Source: Flavobacteriaceae bacterium (lineage in GTDB: Bacteria > Bacteroidota > Bacteroidia > Flavobacteriales > Flavobacteriaceae). Taken from it: DNA of 64,000 nucleotides. A program made the position numbers and the translations under genes. The notes under the pieces are model-generated. The model searched no databases and was not told where the DNA came from. It saw only the letters and a list, made by a program, of their open reading frames with translations. Shown one piece after another: positions 9,389-17,779 of this stretch. The stretch spans positions 124,001-188,000 of the forward strand of contig PALG01000032.1 in the NCBI GenBank assembly GCA_002707025.1, in the 5' to 3' direction. Numbering within the stretch: position 1 is the first letter of the stretch; each line of letters begins with the position of its first letter.

Positions 9389-10742
9389 TGGCTTTCTCCG
9401 GATTTTTAGGGTGATTTATTACACCATACCATCGTTGGGCAGTAGGTACGGGATTTATCCTACCCTCCAATACCAGCTTTAAAGCATTATATATTTCATT
9501 TTTTTTCAAAGCCCACACTACAGCATCTTTTGGCATGGATCGAAAATGCACATACTTATAATTTTGCCCTATATCCCGTATTCCTTTTTTTAACTGGGGT
9601 TGTTCGTAATTAGGGTAGATACAGGGTTTATGATGTATTGCAAAATCGAAAACCATACTGGAGCATATATTCACTACCAAATCGCAATGATGGCAGGTAT
9701 TGACCAGTCGAACAAAATCTTCTTTAGTAGGCATAACTTCATTCCATTGGCTACCCATGGTTTTCCATAAGGGTTTTACCGAAGTAATGACATCTTTGTA
9801 CTCTTCCAATACTAAATCGTAACGTCCCGAATCGTCCACTGGCACTTGCCTATATACCACCCCTAAATTAAAGTCTTCATCATTTAATTTCCGGACCGCT
9901 TTAGCGACATCTTCCAAATAGTATTGATCCAAGGGAGAGGTTGTTTGGTCATCCCCAGAGAAACAAACGTAGCGCTTTTGTGCGTCTAGACCATGTGATT
10001 CACAAAAGGCTTCCCTTGTTTGTAAAAGGGACGTATCGTAATGGGGCTCAAATTGAGGTGTTCCGGTTACGAAAACTTGTTCGGCGCGTACTTTCGGATA
10101 GTAGGTAAGTAATTGTTCCTTCATGAGTTGCGACCATACAAAATAATAATCGGTTTCAACCGTACTCATACCTTTCGGTAAGTTATCCCAACTATAAACC
10201 CAACAAGCGGTAGGAATCCCTAATTCCTGAGCAGCCAGCAAAGGCGCAATCGCCTGGGTCGCTCTCTGGGTGGTACAAAATACCAAGTCAGGTTGATGTT
10301 CCCTTAATTGCTGAAGGCATTCCTGGTACCGATTCGTACTTTTCTCGGCAGCATGCATGGCATCCATAAGGTTTTGCCATCCTTTTGGAGTGCTCGAAAA
10401 CTGTTCATGATAGCTAACAAAAAGGGATTTCATCACATTTTTCAAACCCTTCCAACGCAAAGGAAACCGATAGGTTTTATAAATAGGGTCTTTTAGTCGT
10501 TTACGGTTTAAGGCCAACTCCACCCGTTTACGGGCTCTACTAAGGGTAGCGGTTTTAGGGTGAATTTGCGTGTTTTGCAATACCACCTCCTTATAGCCCA
10601 ACTGTTCCTGTAGTGGAAATACGGAATGATTCCAATATATCACTTCAAATCCTTGCTGCTCACCTACTTCCTTAAAATTTGTAAAGGCAAAATTTCGAAG
10701 TCCAACACCATCGGGAAATAACACAAAAATCTTTTTTGCCAT
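9348..10742 (-). CDS. GT-B-like surface polysaccharide biosynthesis protein
   Basis: 464 residues. The N-terminus KKIFVLFPDGVGLRNFAFTN and an internal PDLVFCTTQRATQAIAPLLA strand give a Rossmann half. The C-terminal half has CDLVVNICSSMVFDFAIHHK, which matches the acidic/serine loop of CDP-glycerol-phosphotransferase-like and UDP-GlcNAc-2-epimerase-like GT-B folds. I infer a glycosyl- or glycerophosphotransferase of the polysaccharide; the family cannot be fixed by eye. The start directly abuts the NeuB-like stop. Confidence 0.7.
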   Translation of the reverse strand: MAKKIFVLFPDGVGLRNFAFTNFKEVGEQQGFEVIYWNHSVFPLQEQLGYKEVVLQNTQIHPKTATLSRARKRVELALNRKRLKDPIYKTYRFPLRWKGLKNVMKSLFVSYHEQFSSTPKGWQNLMDAMHAAEKSTNRYQECLQQLREHQPDLVFCTTQRATQAIAPLLAAQELGIPTACWVYSWDNLPKGMSTVETDYYFVWSQLMKEQLLTYYPKVRAEQVFVTGTPQFEPHYDTSLLQTREAFCESHGLDAQKRYVCFSGDDQTTSPLDQYYLEDVAKAVRKLNDEDFNLGVVYRQVPVDDSGRYDLVLEEYKDVITSVKPLWKTMGSQWNEVMPTKEDFVRLVNTCHHCDLVVNICSSMVFDFAIHHKPCIYPNYEQPQLKKGIRDIGQNYKYVHFRSMPKDAVVWALKKNEIYNALKLVLEGRINPVPTAQRWYGVINHPKNPEKASERIWEGIAQILH

Positions 10743-11618
10743 TTATGCCTTTCGGTATTTTAATTTATCCCTTTGTACTTGCTCTATAGGAAGAATGTCT
10801 TCTTTTTTGTATTGCAAAGCCTTATACACAGCCCGAACATCTCTTGACAGTTTACGCATGCCCATAGGCTCTAGGGAAGCGGCATGATCGGTACCCTTCC
10901 ATGTACGATCCAATGTATAATGACGTTCAATTATGGGAGCTCCCAAGGTATAGGCAGCCATATCGACCGCAATCCCTAGGTGGTGACCCGAAAAACCGAT
11001 ATGTTTTACATCGTCCCCGTATTGCTCAAGGAGGTTTTTAATATCCAACAAACATACATCTTCAAATGGAACCGGATATCCCGAAGTACAATTGTACAAG
11101 ACCAAATCCTTGTTACGTTCGTTATCTTTGAAAAACTGTACCAAAGCAGCTATTTCCAATTTGGTCGTCATTCCGGTAGATATATGAATTTCCCCCGAAT
11201 AATTTTCACATAACCATTTTAGCATCTCAAAATGATTATTACAAGCAGAAGGAATTTTTATAAACTCGGGTTGCAGAGAGGCAATTTCTTTGGCCGAAGT
11301 AAGATCCCAAACCGATGTTGCATAAATCACTCCAATCTCTTCACAATAGGCTTTTAATTCGGCATGTTGTGCTTTCGAAAACTCTAAAAACTCCCGGTGT
11401 GCCCCATAGGTAGCACCATAAGAATTTACTGGGTTGGGATGGGGTGCTTGGTATTGTTCTTCCGTAAGCAACTCTTTATTATTTCGCTTCTGAAATTTTA
11501 CGGCATCTACATTGCAGAAAATCTTGGCCACTTTAATCAGTTCTTTGGCAATCTCCATGTCGCCTTTATGATTACAGCCAATTTCAGCAATGATAAATGG
11601 GGGGTGGTATTTATGCAT
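10743..11618 (-). CDS. neuB: NeuB-family nonulosonate (sialic acid/KDN-type) synthase, without SAF domain
   Basis: About 291 residues. NeuB condenses phosphoenolpyruvate with a six-carbon sugar to give a nine-carbon acid. FIIAEIGCNHKGDMEIAKEL opens the TIM barrel, and VDAVKFQKRN carries the PEP-binding Lys. YATSVWDLTSAKEIASL, IKIPSACNNHFEMLKWL and IHISTGMTTKLEIA are further hallmarks. The barrel ends at about residue 270 and the protein stops soon after (QRDKLKYRKA), so the usual antifreeze-like SAF domain is absent. The start at 11618 (MHKYHPPFIIAEIG) overlaps the previous gene by 8 bp; a start at 11702 would add 28 residues read through neuA. No NeuC epimerase is in the window. Confidence 0.88.
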   Translation of the reverse strand: MHKYHPPFIIAEIGCNHKGDMEIAKELIKVAKIFCNVDAVKFQKRNNKELLTEEQYQAPHPNPVNSYGATYGAHREFLEFSKAQHAELKAYCEEIGVIYATSVWDLTSAKEIASLQPEFIKIPSACNNHFEMLKWLCENYSGEIHISTGMTTKLEIAALVQFFKDNERNKDLVLYNCTSGYPVPFEDVCLLDIKNLLEQYGDDVKHIGFSGHHLGIAVDMAAYTLGAPIIERHYTLDRTWKGTDHAASLEPMGMRKLSRDVRAVYKALQYKKEDILPIEQVQRDKLKYRKA

Positions 11619-12771
11619 AACGTAGGTTGTATTTTTCAATAAACTGGCAGACTTCCCTAATGGCCCCGCCGCCACTGGGATGGGAAAGGGTGACGTCTGC
11701 AATATTTTTAATTTCTATCATCGCATTTTGGGGAGCAAACGACCAAGATACATAAGCCATGGCAGCCATATCGTTCACGTCATCGCCCACATAGGCTATT
11801 TGGTCGGGGGAAATACCTTGCGTATCACAAACATATTGCAATTGGTGATATTTGTCTTTAACCCCCAAAAAAACTTCTTTAATTTTAAGTTTCTTCATTC
11901 GCTGAGCCACTAATTCAGAATTTTCGGAAGTCATAATCAGCACCTCTATCCCTTTTTCCCGAAGAAGTTCCAAGCCCATTCCATCCCGCATGTCAAAAGA
12001 TTTAGCCAATTCGCCTTCTTTTCCATACCAAACGGTTCCTGGGGTAAAAACCCCATCTACATCGAGCACTAAATGGGTAATCTTGGCCGTTCCTTTTTGT
12101 TGTTGCAGTCGCTTTACCAAAAGTTGCTCAACAAAAAGCCAATCCGTTTCCGAATCAATTTCAGTATAAGATATCTCGGGCATTGTAACAAGTTCAATAC
12201 TTCCACTTATTCGGGTTTTCGTCTTCTTAAACGCACTTGCTGTGGTTGCATATACCGCACCATTTTCAACCAAAAGTCCTTCAAAGTCTTGCCTTCTTGG
12301 CCGATGGGATGGATCATAGTTTAGGGGTGCTCCTTCCGTATTCCAAACAAATCGATGGGTATTCACTACAGTCAATGCCGAATCTTTTCCTTTTTCCAAG
12401 GCGGCCAAGCAACAATTAATATCTTTCTGGGTTGTCGTAGGAGAGGTAGCCTGTAGTAAACAAAGCACTTCAAAATCTTTACCAACAGCCTCGTAAAATT
12501 CTTCTAAAGCCATTTCAGTGCTTGCTGTATCGGTAGCAGAGGCTTCACTTCTTTCAAAAAGTTTGATTTTGGGAAGATGCTTGTAGTGGGTTTTTATAAA
12601 ATCCTGAATGTCGTTGTCATCAGTAGCCACGTAGATGGCATCCAACTTTGAAAAAGCAGCTTCATTAAGTACCCAAGTAAATAAAGGGCGTCCAGCCATT
12701 TTCCGTTTGTTCTTTCCGGGGATTCCCTTGGAGCCTTTCCGTAGGGGCAAAAAACCTACCGATGTTGCCAT
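11611..12771 (-). CDS. neuA: CMP-nonulosonate cytidylyltransferase fused to KdsC-like HAD phosphatase
   Basis: 386 residues in two domains. Residues 1 to about 225 are an acylneuraminate cytidylyltransferase (FLPLRKGSKGIPGKNKRKMA, the CTP-binding loop; CLLQATSPTT). From about 230 there is a HAD phosphatase with DVDGVFTPG (nucleophile Asp), MTSEN, GVKDK and YVGDDVNDMAAM. The order implies one protein that removes the 9-phosphate left by a nonulosonate-9-phosphate synthase and activates the acid as its CMP-sugar. Vertebrate CMAS has a comparable architecture. It begins a sub-operon, as 115 bp without a gene precede it. Confidence 0.9.
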   Translation of the reverse strand: MATSVGFLPLRKGSKGIPGKNKRKMAGRPLFTWVLNEAAFSKLDAIYVATDDNDIQDFIKTHYKHLPKIKLFERSEASATDTASTEMALEEFYEAVGKDFEVLCLLQATSPTTTQKDINCCLAALEKGKDSALTVVNTHRFVWNTEGAPLNYDPSHRPRRQDFEGLLVENGAVYATTASAFKKTKTRISGSIELVTMPEISYTEIDSETDWLFVEQLLVKRLQQQKGTAKITHLVLDVDGVFTPGTVWYGKEGELAKSFDMRDGMGLELLREKGIEVLIMTSENSELVAQRMKKLKIKEVFLGVKDKYHQLQYVCDTQGISPDQIAYVGDDVNDMAAMAYVSWSFAPQNAMIEIKNIADVTLSHPSGGGAIREVCQFIEKYNLRYA

Positions 12772-12786
12772 ACCTTTGCTTTTGCG

Positions 12787-12794
12787 CTAAGATA
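12787..12794 (-). promoter_or_regulatory. Possible promoter -7 box before neuA
   Basis: TATCTTAG on the minus strand, seven of eight matches to the flavobacterial TAnnTTTG box, 15 bases ahead of the neuA start, in the only sizeable gap (12772-12886) of this part of the block. No clear -33 TTTG is seen, so support is weak. Confidence 0.35.
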
Positions 12795-12886
12795 AAAAAA
12801 TTGGGTTGGTATGCACTTTTTTTAAAGCATAAATTTAACAGTTCCTTAGCAGTGTTGAAAATTTATGAAAAGCCAAAAATGACCTT

Positions 12887-13969
12887 TTACGGTAATTGAA
12901 TTACACAAAGAAACGTACCCTCCTTAGGGAATACACGAAACACATACGGAAAATCCCTATAAAAGGATATAAGATGCAATAACAATAGGTCATGTACTTC
13001 CTTAATCGTGTAATATTTAGGCACTTTTTTACCCAACACTTTTTTTAGCTGTTGCTTCGCACTACTTTTGGAGTGGGTCTCCTGGAAACGAAAAGCATGA
13101 ATACCTGCTTCCAAAGAAGGGAGTGTAGCATACAAAAACGCGTCAAAAGCATGTTTTTCGCAACCAAGAGCAAGGATTTCTCCCGAAAAATTTGCAAGGG
13201 ACTCCATTACCGATTCAGAAGGAACCTCTCCCCAAGCTTTTGGATTAGCCCCTGTAGTTTTCTGTATTCGTTTTTGTGACAAACGCTCGTGATTCAACTG
13301 TACTATCCCTTGTAACTGAAGTTTTTCGGTAAGCTGATTTTGCTCTTCGCTTCGATAGTTTGCATGCCATTGGTGCAATAATAAAACTTCTTTTTCATAA
13401 AAATGAACCGGAACTCCTAAGTTCCTCAATCGTACATGAACATCGGTATCTTCGGCACCCCAAAAGTGATAAAACTCATCAAACCCTCTTATTTCATGAA
13501 GCACTTGAAATGGGAACAGGGTAAGTCCCGTAGCCTCGTGCGTACTTTCGAAGGCTATTTCACATTCCATAAAGGGAGCATTTTTTTGAGTCTCCTTTTC
13601 TGAAAGAAATCCTACTTTAAAATAGGTTACCTCCCTATCTTTTTGAAGGGATAAGGTCCTTTCTACAAATTCTGGATGGAATAGCATATCCACATCGGCG
13701 ACAAAACCCCAGCCCGTAGTTCGTTGCTTTATAATCCAGTTTAAAGCCCGACTTTTGTTCCAAGGCTGAAATTGGGTTGCCGCATAATGATAAGTAACAA
13801 ACTCAAATTGACCGATCAACTTTTTTACCGCTTCCGCTATTTGAGGTTTTGAACCATAGTCTACCCAAATTACTTCAAATTCCTTGGAGGTTTGTAATTG
13901 TAAACTTTTCAGGGAACGAAGTACCCTATTTAAATCCCGGTCGCGATATGGAAAAATAAGTGTAATCAA
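12887..13969 (-). CDS. GT2-family glycosyltransferase (GalNAc-T-like ED motif)
   Basis: 360 residues. ITLIFPYRDRDLNRVLRSL is the GT2 opening, WGFVADVDMLFHPEFVERTL gives the DxD, and FWGAEDTDVHVRLRNLG is the W-G-x-E-D-x-D segment typical of galactosyl/GalNAc transferase C-terminal domains. It is the last gene before a 115-bp gap, so it may end a transcription unit. It overlaps the next upstream gene as ATGA. Confidence 0.87.
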   Translation of the reverse strand: MITLIFPYRDRDLNRVLRSLKSLQLQTSKEFEVIWVDYGSKPQIAEAVKKLIGQFEFVTYHYAATQFQPWNKSRALNWIIKQRTTGWGFVADVDMLFHPEFVERTLSLQKDREVTYFKVGFLSEKETQKNAPFMECEIAFESTHEATGLTLFPFQVLHEIRGFDEFYHFWGAEDTDVHVRLRNLGVPVHFYEKEVLLLHQWHANYRSEEQNQLTEKLQLQGIVQLNHERLSQKRIQKTTGANPKAWGEVPSESVMESLANFSGEILALGCEKHAFDAFLYATLPSLEAGIHAFRFQETHSKSSAKQQLKKVLGKKVPKYYTIKEVHDLLLLHLISFYRDFPYVFRVFPKEGTFLCVIQLP

Positions 13970-15114
13970 AGCAATGTTTCCGTGGCAATTTTATGATAGC
14001 AAGTTAGTACTTCCTTTTGAATGTGCGCAAATGCCCACTGTTCTTTTTTTTGCTGGTTGTATTGAAATGCGGTTCCCCAAAGTGTTTCAGAAGTAAGTGC
14101 TTGGGCAATTGTTTTAGCTATAGCGGGCACGGCTTCTTCATCCTCAATTAAAAAGCCGTTCATTCCAGGAGTGATCACCTCAGCCGTAGCGCCTCCCGGA
14201 TTCGATTGTATGGGAAAGGCGCCCATTCCTATCGCCTCCAACAAAGTATTAGGCATTCCATCACTTTGACTATTTCCTATGTACACCAAACTTTTTCCCA
14301 TTTCCTCGAGTAGGGCTTTATGGGGCATCATTCTTTTTTTGGTGGAAATGATTTCCATAAGGTCTGTCAAGGCCTTGTGTTTCTGAATAAACGCCACTAC
14401 TTCATCATCCGCTCCAAATACTTTCCAGTTAAAGCGCTCCCGAAGCCCTACTTCTAACTGTAGGACCGACTTTAACACAGCGATGGCCCTCCCAGATCGA
14501 CCTTCATAACCTTTAATGAGAATCGTTTCCCGTTCTGTAGGTGGTTTTACATAAGCTTGGTATTGATTCCAATGAAATCCGCCTCCCCCTGGAAATACTC
14601 CCAGAGCCGTTCCTTTAAATCCTAATGCTGCGGCTATTTTTTGGTCCCGAAGGGTATCGGAAAACATATAATCGATATGTGGCAAAACAGTTTCCAAATC
14701 TTTCCGGTGGTTGGGCAACTCCTTGTAGTAAAACAAATCGCTCCCCCAGGAAGAATAAACCCACTTTAGTTTTGGGTACCGTAACATCACGGGGAAAATA
14801 GGAACACAGCACGCATACATCACAAAAGTATGTACCACATCGGGTTGCACTTCTTTTAGGACTTTTTCAAAAGCTTTTTCCACATTATTTTCCAGCGCTT
14901 GATGCACCCATGGCAGTTTTTTCTTAAGCCAGGTTCTCCCCTTAAAATCGCCCCCCTTATAGCGCCATTGGGTATGCTGCGTGACCCAAGGAAGGTTTTT
15001 ATTGTAGCCTCCATTTAAAATATCGAACCAATGCACTTCATGGCCAGAGCTTTCCAACTGGGAAGTCCACCGGGTAAAATGTAGTGACGGTATGGATACC
15101 ATGAGGATTTTCAT
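13966..15114 (-). CDS. GT4-like glycosyltransferase
   Basis: 382 residues. MKILMVSIPSLHFTRWTSQL is a GT-B N-terminus and YSSWGSDLFYYKELPN is an acceptor-side loop found in capsular GT4 enzymes. SQSDGMPNTLLEAIGMGAFP then SNPGGATAEVI forms the donor site with E-x7-E spacing. It is coupled to both neighbours through ATGA overlaps. Specificity is unknown. Confidence 0.88.
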   Translation of the reverse strand: MKILMVSIPSLHFTRWTSQLESSGHEVHWFDILNGGYNKNLPWVTQHTQWRYKGGDFKGRTWLKKKLPWVHQALENNVEKAFEKVLKEVQPDVVHTFVMYACCVPIFPVMLRYPKLKWVYSSWGSDLFYYKELPNHRKDLETVLPHIDYMFSDTLRDQKIAAALGFKGTALGVFPGGGGFHWNQYQAYVKPPTERETILIKGYEGRSGRAIAVLKSVLQLEVGLRERFNWKVFGADDEVVAFIQKHKALTDLMEIISTKKRMMPHKALLEEMGKSLVYIGNSQSDGMPNTLLEAIGMGAFPIQSNPGGATAEVITPGMNGFLIEDEEAVPAIAKTIAQALTSETLWGTAFQYNQQKKEQWAFAHIQKEVLTCYHKIATETLL

Positions 15115-16037
15115 GCTTTTGGTCTTTTTTTAAATAAAGCGCCTAAATACGTTTTCAGCAATCTAAAAGAAGGAGTACGCCAAAAACACTTCCAAAAATA
15201 ATACGTTCCCTTTACCAAATTTCGCTCTCGTTGAAAGGAACGCATCAATCCTTCTTCCACCTGTTTCAAAGCCCTTTGAATCACCTCGTTTTTGGAAACA
15301 AAATGAGGGTCTTTCTGCAGGTTACTTAATATAAATCGTTTAACCAACAAAACATCACTATGCTTTTTACGCAGTTGGGCCGATTGGCCAATGGCCATTC
15401 GATACATCGCTACAGGTTCCTTCAGGTATTTGATGCTTCCCCCATCAGCCAGTGTCCAGAGGTACAACGGCCAATCACCATAAGGCAAACGAGCCCACCA
15501 AGAAGGGATAGAATGGCCTCGTATTTTATTTCTGAATACAGCGGTTACCGAAGCAATATAATTTCCTTGAATCAAATCTTCGAAGGATGTGGTTTCGGGG
15601 ATCTCCTCCCGCTCCTGAAATTGAACCGATCCATCGGGCCAGAGATCCTTCTTTTGGGCGAAAACCAAGTCGTAGGTAGGATGGGCTTCCAAAAAAGAGA
15701 CTTGTTTTTCCAATTTCAAAGGGTCGGTCCAGTAATCATCTCCATCACAAATGGCGATATAGTTTCCGGCACACTGTTGCAGGGTACGGATAAAATTTTG
15801 AATAAGCCCAGTATTAATAGGGCTAGTCACCAAAGTAATTTGATCGGGAAACCGTTGCTGGTATTCTTTGCAGATAGCTAAAGTGGCATCGGTAGAAGCA
15901 TCATCACCAATCACCAGTTCAAAACGGTATTGGGTTTGCTGTGCCAAAATACTTTCGATCATTTGCGCCACAAGGCCCTCTTGGTTGTACACCAAAATAA
16001 ATACACTTACCAGAGCCGGTTGTTGTGATACTTCCAT
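15111..16037 (-). CDS. GT2-family glycosyltransferase
   Basis: 308 residues. VSVFILVYNQEGLVAQMIES opens the domain; FELVIGDDASTDAT and YIAICDGDDYWTDPLKLEKQ give the two acidic motifs. The YWTDPLKL(E/Q)KQV wording is nearly identical in the GT2 at 21502-22380, so the two are probably paralogues within the locus. About 70 basic residues follow the catalytic domain and may associate with the membrane. Confidence 0.9.
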   Translation of the reverse strand: MEVSQQPALVSVFILVYNQEGLVAQMIESILAQQTQYRFELVIGDDASTDATLAICKEYQQRFPDQITLVTSPINTGLIQNFIRTLQQCAGNYIAICDGDDYWTDPLKLEKQVSFLEAHPTYDLVFAQKKDLWPDGSVQFQEREEIPETTSFEDLIQGNYIASVTAVFRNKIRGHSIPSWWARLPYGDWPLYLWTLADGGSIKYLKEPVAMYRMAIGQSAQLRKKHSDVLLVKRFILSNLQKDPHFVSKNEVIQRALKQVEEGLMRSFQRERNLVKGTYYFWKCFWRTPSFRLLKTYLGALFKKRPKA

Positions 16038-16041
16038 ACCG

Positions 16042-16722
16042 TTAGGTTAACCAAAGTTTATCCCATCGGCTTCGTTGGTCCTGAAACCCATATCCAAAAT
16101 TTTCAAGATCCTGAGCATACTGCTGGGCCACCCAATCGCGATTCTTATCGCTATAGTAGCGTGAATAATGTTTCCGTTTTTTTTTGGAGGCATTGATATG
16201 CGTTTCAAAAGGGCGGTCTATATGCAATAATTGGAGCACTTGCTGCATGTCTTCCAGAAAATTCTCAAAACGGCCTACATAATCCAAGGCATAAGGCCCG
16301 TCGTTATCAAAAAAATGGGATTGCGGGTCTAAATGCTCTCCACGATAATAGGTTTCGGAAACCTCGTTCAACACCTTTGTGAATTTTCCGCTTCTACGCA
16401 GATAATGGGAAAACGAATCTTTTATTTTTTGGTCTTTCATCAACCAGAAATAATCGCTTACGGCACGGTCCCATGGGTTTCGAACAAAAGTAAACTTGGT
16501 ATAACTTTCCCACTGTTCGGGAGTTACCAATTCGGTTTCCAATAATTGCTGTGCTGTGGCGTGTTGCATAAAAAACTTCCGTTTGGGGCACCAGCCGTGC
16601 AACACTTCGTAATTAGCCTCTTTCCAGTGGATTTTCTCATTCGGAAACAAAAAATATTTTACACTCGTCCCGGCACATTTCGGAATGTGAATAAAAATAC
16701 ATCGATGTGCGTGGCTAATCAT
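16042..16722 (-). CDS. Sulfotransferase family 2-like protein
   Basis: About 226 residues. CIFIHIPKCAGTSVKYFLF is the classic Sulfotransfer_2 5'-phosphosulfate loop (HIPKxxGTS), and FTFVRNPWDRAVSDYFWL is the matching 3'-phosphate motif. Homologues sulfate carbohydrate hydroxyls using PAPS (chondroitin, HNK-1 and heparan 2-O types). The start at 16722 (MISHAHRCIF) overlaps the preceding stop as ATGA; the ATG at 16776 is read inside the neighbour. It is surrounded by glycosyltransferases, so a carbohydrate substrate is very likely. Confidence 0.9.
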   Translation of the reverse strand: MISHAHRCIFIHIPKCAGTSVKYFLFPNEKIHWKEANYEVLHGWCPKRKFFMQHATAQQLLETELVTPEQWESYTKFTFVRNPWDRAVSDYFWLMKDQKIKDSFSHYLRRSGKFTKVLNEVSETYYRGEHLDPQSHFFDNDGPYALDYVGRFENFLEDMQQVLQLLHIDRPFETHINASKKKRKHYSRYYSDKNRDWVAQQYAQDLENFGYGFQDQRSRWDKLWLT

Positions 16723-17750
16723 GAAAAAAAATAGTCCATTTGATGTTTTTGTAATCCCTTGTTTCGGTAAAACCATTTTCTAAAACTTTTTCGGCCAAAG
16801 ATTTTTCCTAAAAGTTTCTGTTTCAGAAAAAAAACGAAAGGACGGGGTCGCATTATAGATTTCGGGAGCCCCCTAAAATCTATGGAATCGGCAGGCGTTT
16901 TCAAAGTAGAAAAAACTTCCTGCATCCAGGGCTCCATGGCATTACCCATATGGTAGGAGTAATTTTGATAAGTCGCCAAACGATAACCATCACACAATAC
17001 AGGGGGCTTATCCAAATATTCAAATTCACTATCCCCTCCTAACAAATAGGGTGAATTGCCTTTGGGTAGGGTTCTAAATACCGAAGTTTTGTAGGTCACC
17101 GTCATATGGTTACAGCCCACTACCGCTTTGACACCTTGTGTAGATTTCAAACCTAAAATCACTTCCTTGTACTTTCTATCCAATCGGGGCCAGCCAATAC
17201 TTTGAACAAAACGAGTCATCGCTTCTGGATCGGCTACGGGCAAAAACTGCAGTTTTTTGGAAAAAAAATAATCTTTCCAAATAGGATAGGTAAGTCGTGC
17301 CTGCGTTCCAAAAATGGGAGTGGGAGATACTGCAGCTGCCTTTGGAAAAGCCTCAAATACTTCATATACAGCTTTCTCCCAGTCGTTCAAAAAGAGGACA
17401 TCGGCATCGGTAAGTGTCACAAAAGGACTTTCCAAACTCCGCAAAGCCTTCAAAAGGGCATTGATTTTCCCAACCCCTTCTTTCAGCAAAAATAGATCTT
17501 GTATCCAACCTTTTTTATGGTATTCCGACAGCCTATGGGTAACCGTTTCACAACAACCATTAGCTACTACGCAAATTTCCGTGGTAGGCTGCTTGGTTTT
17601 TACCAGCGATTCCAAACAGGTTTCAAACACCTTCAAAGCATCCTTATAATAACCATCCATCTCGGGGATGTACAAAGGAATAACCACCACATGAGGTGCC
17701 GGATCAGGAACTTGGGCTAGGTCCTTGGTTGGGTTATTTCCTTTGCGCAT
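16719..17750 (-). CDS. GT2-family glycosyltransferase
   Basis: 343 residues. VVVIPLYIPEMDGYYKDALK, then EICVVANGC and SPFVTLTDADVLFLNDWEKA (DxD-type TDADV), indicate a GT-A fold. LLGGDSEFEYLDKPP supplies the C-terminal acidic site. The sequence is divergent at the N-terminus, with about 20 residues before the first strand. It is separated from the next upstream gene by 29 bp. Confidence 0.83.
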   Translation of the reverse strand: MRKGNNPTKDLAQVPDPAPHVVVIPLYIPEMDGYYKDALKVFETCLESLVKTKQPTTEICVVANGCCETVTHRLSEYHKKGWIQDLFLLKEGVGKINALLKALRSLESPFVTLTDADVLFLNDWEKAVYEVFEAFPKAAAVSPTPIFGTQARLTYPIWKDYFFSKKLQFLPVADPEAMTRFVQSIGWPRLDRKYKEVILGLKSTQGVKAVVGCNHMTVTYKTSVFRTLPKGNSPYLLGGDSEFEYLDKPPVLCDGYRLATYQNYSYHMGNAMEPWMQEVFSTLKTPADSIDFRGLPKSIMRPRPFVFFLKQKLLGKIFGRKSFRKWFYRNKGLQKHQMDYFFS

Positions 17751-17779
17751 GGTTGATCAATTTGGAGGACAAGATACTA

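Noticed and set aside
15360-15881. Plus-strand frame of 173 codons opposite a GT2 gene
   Set aside because: The minus-strand frame carries all GT2 motifs, and the plus-strand product has none.
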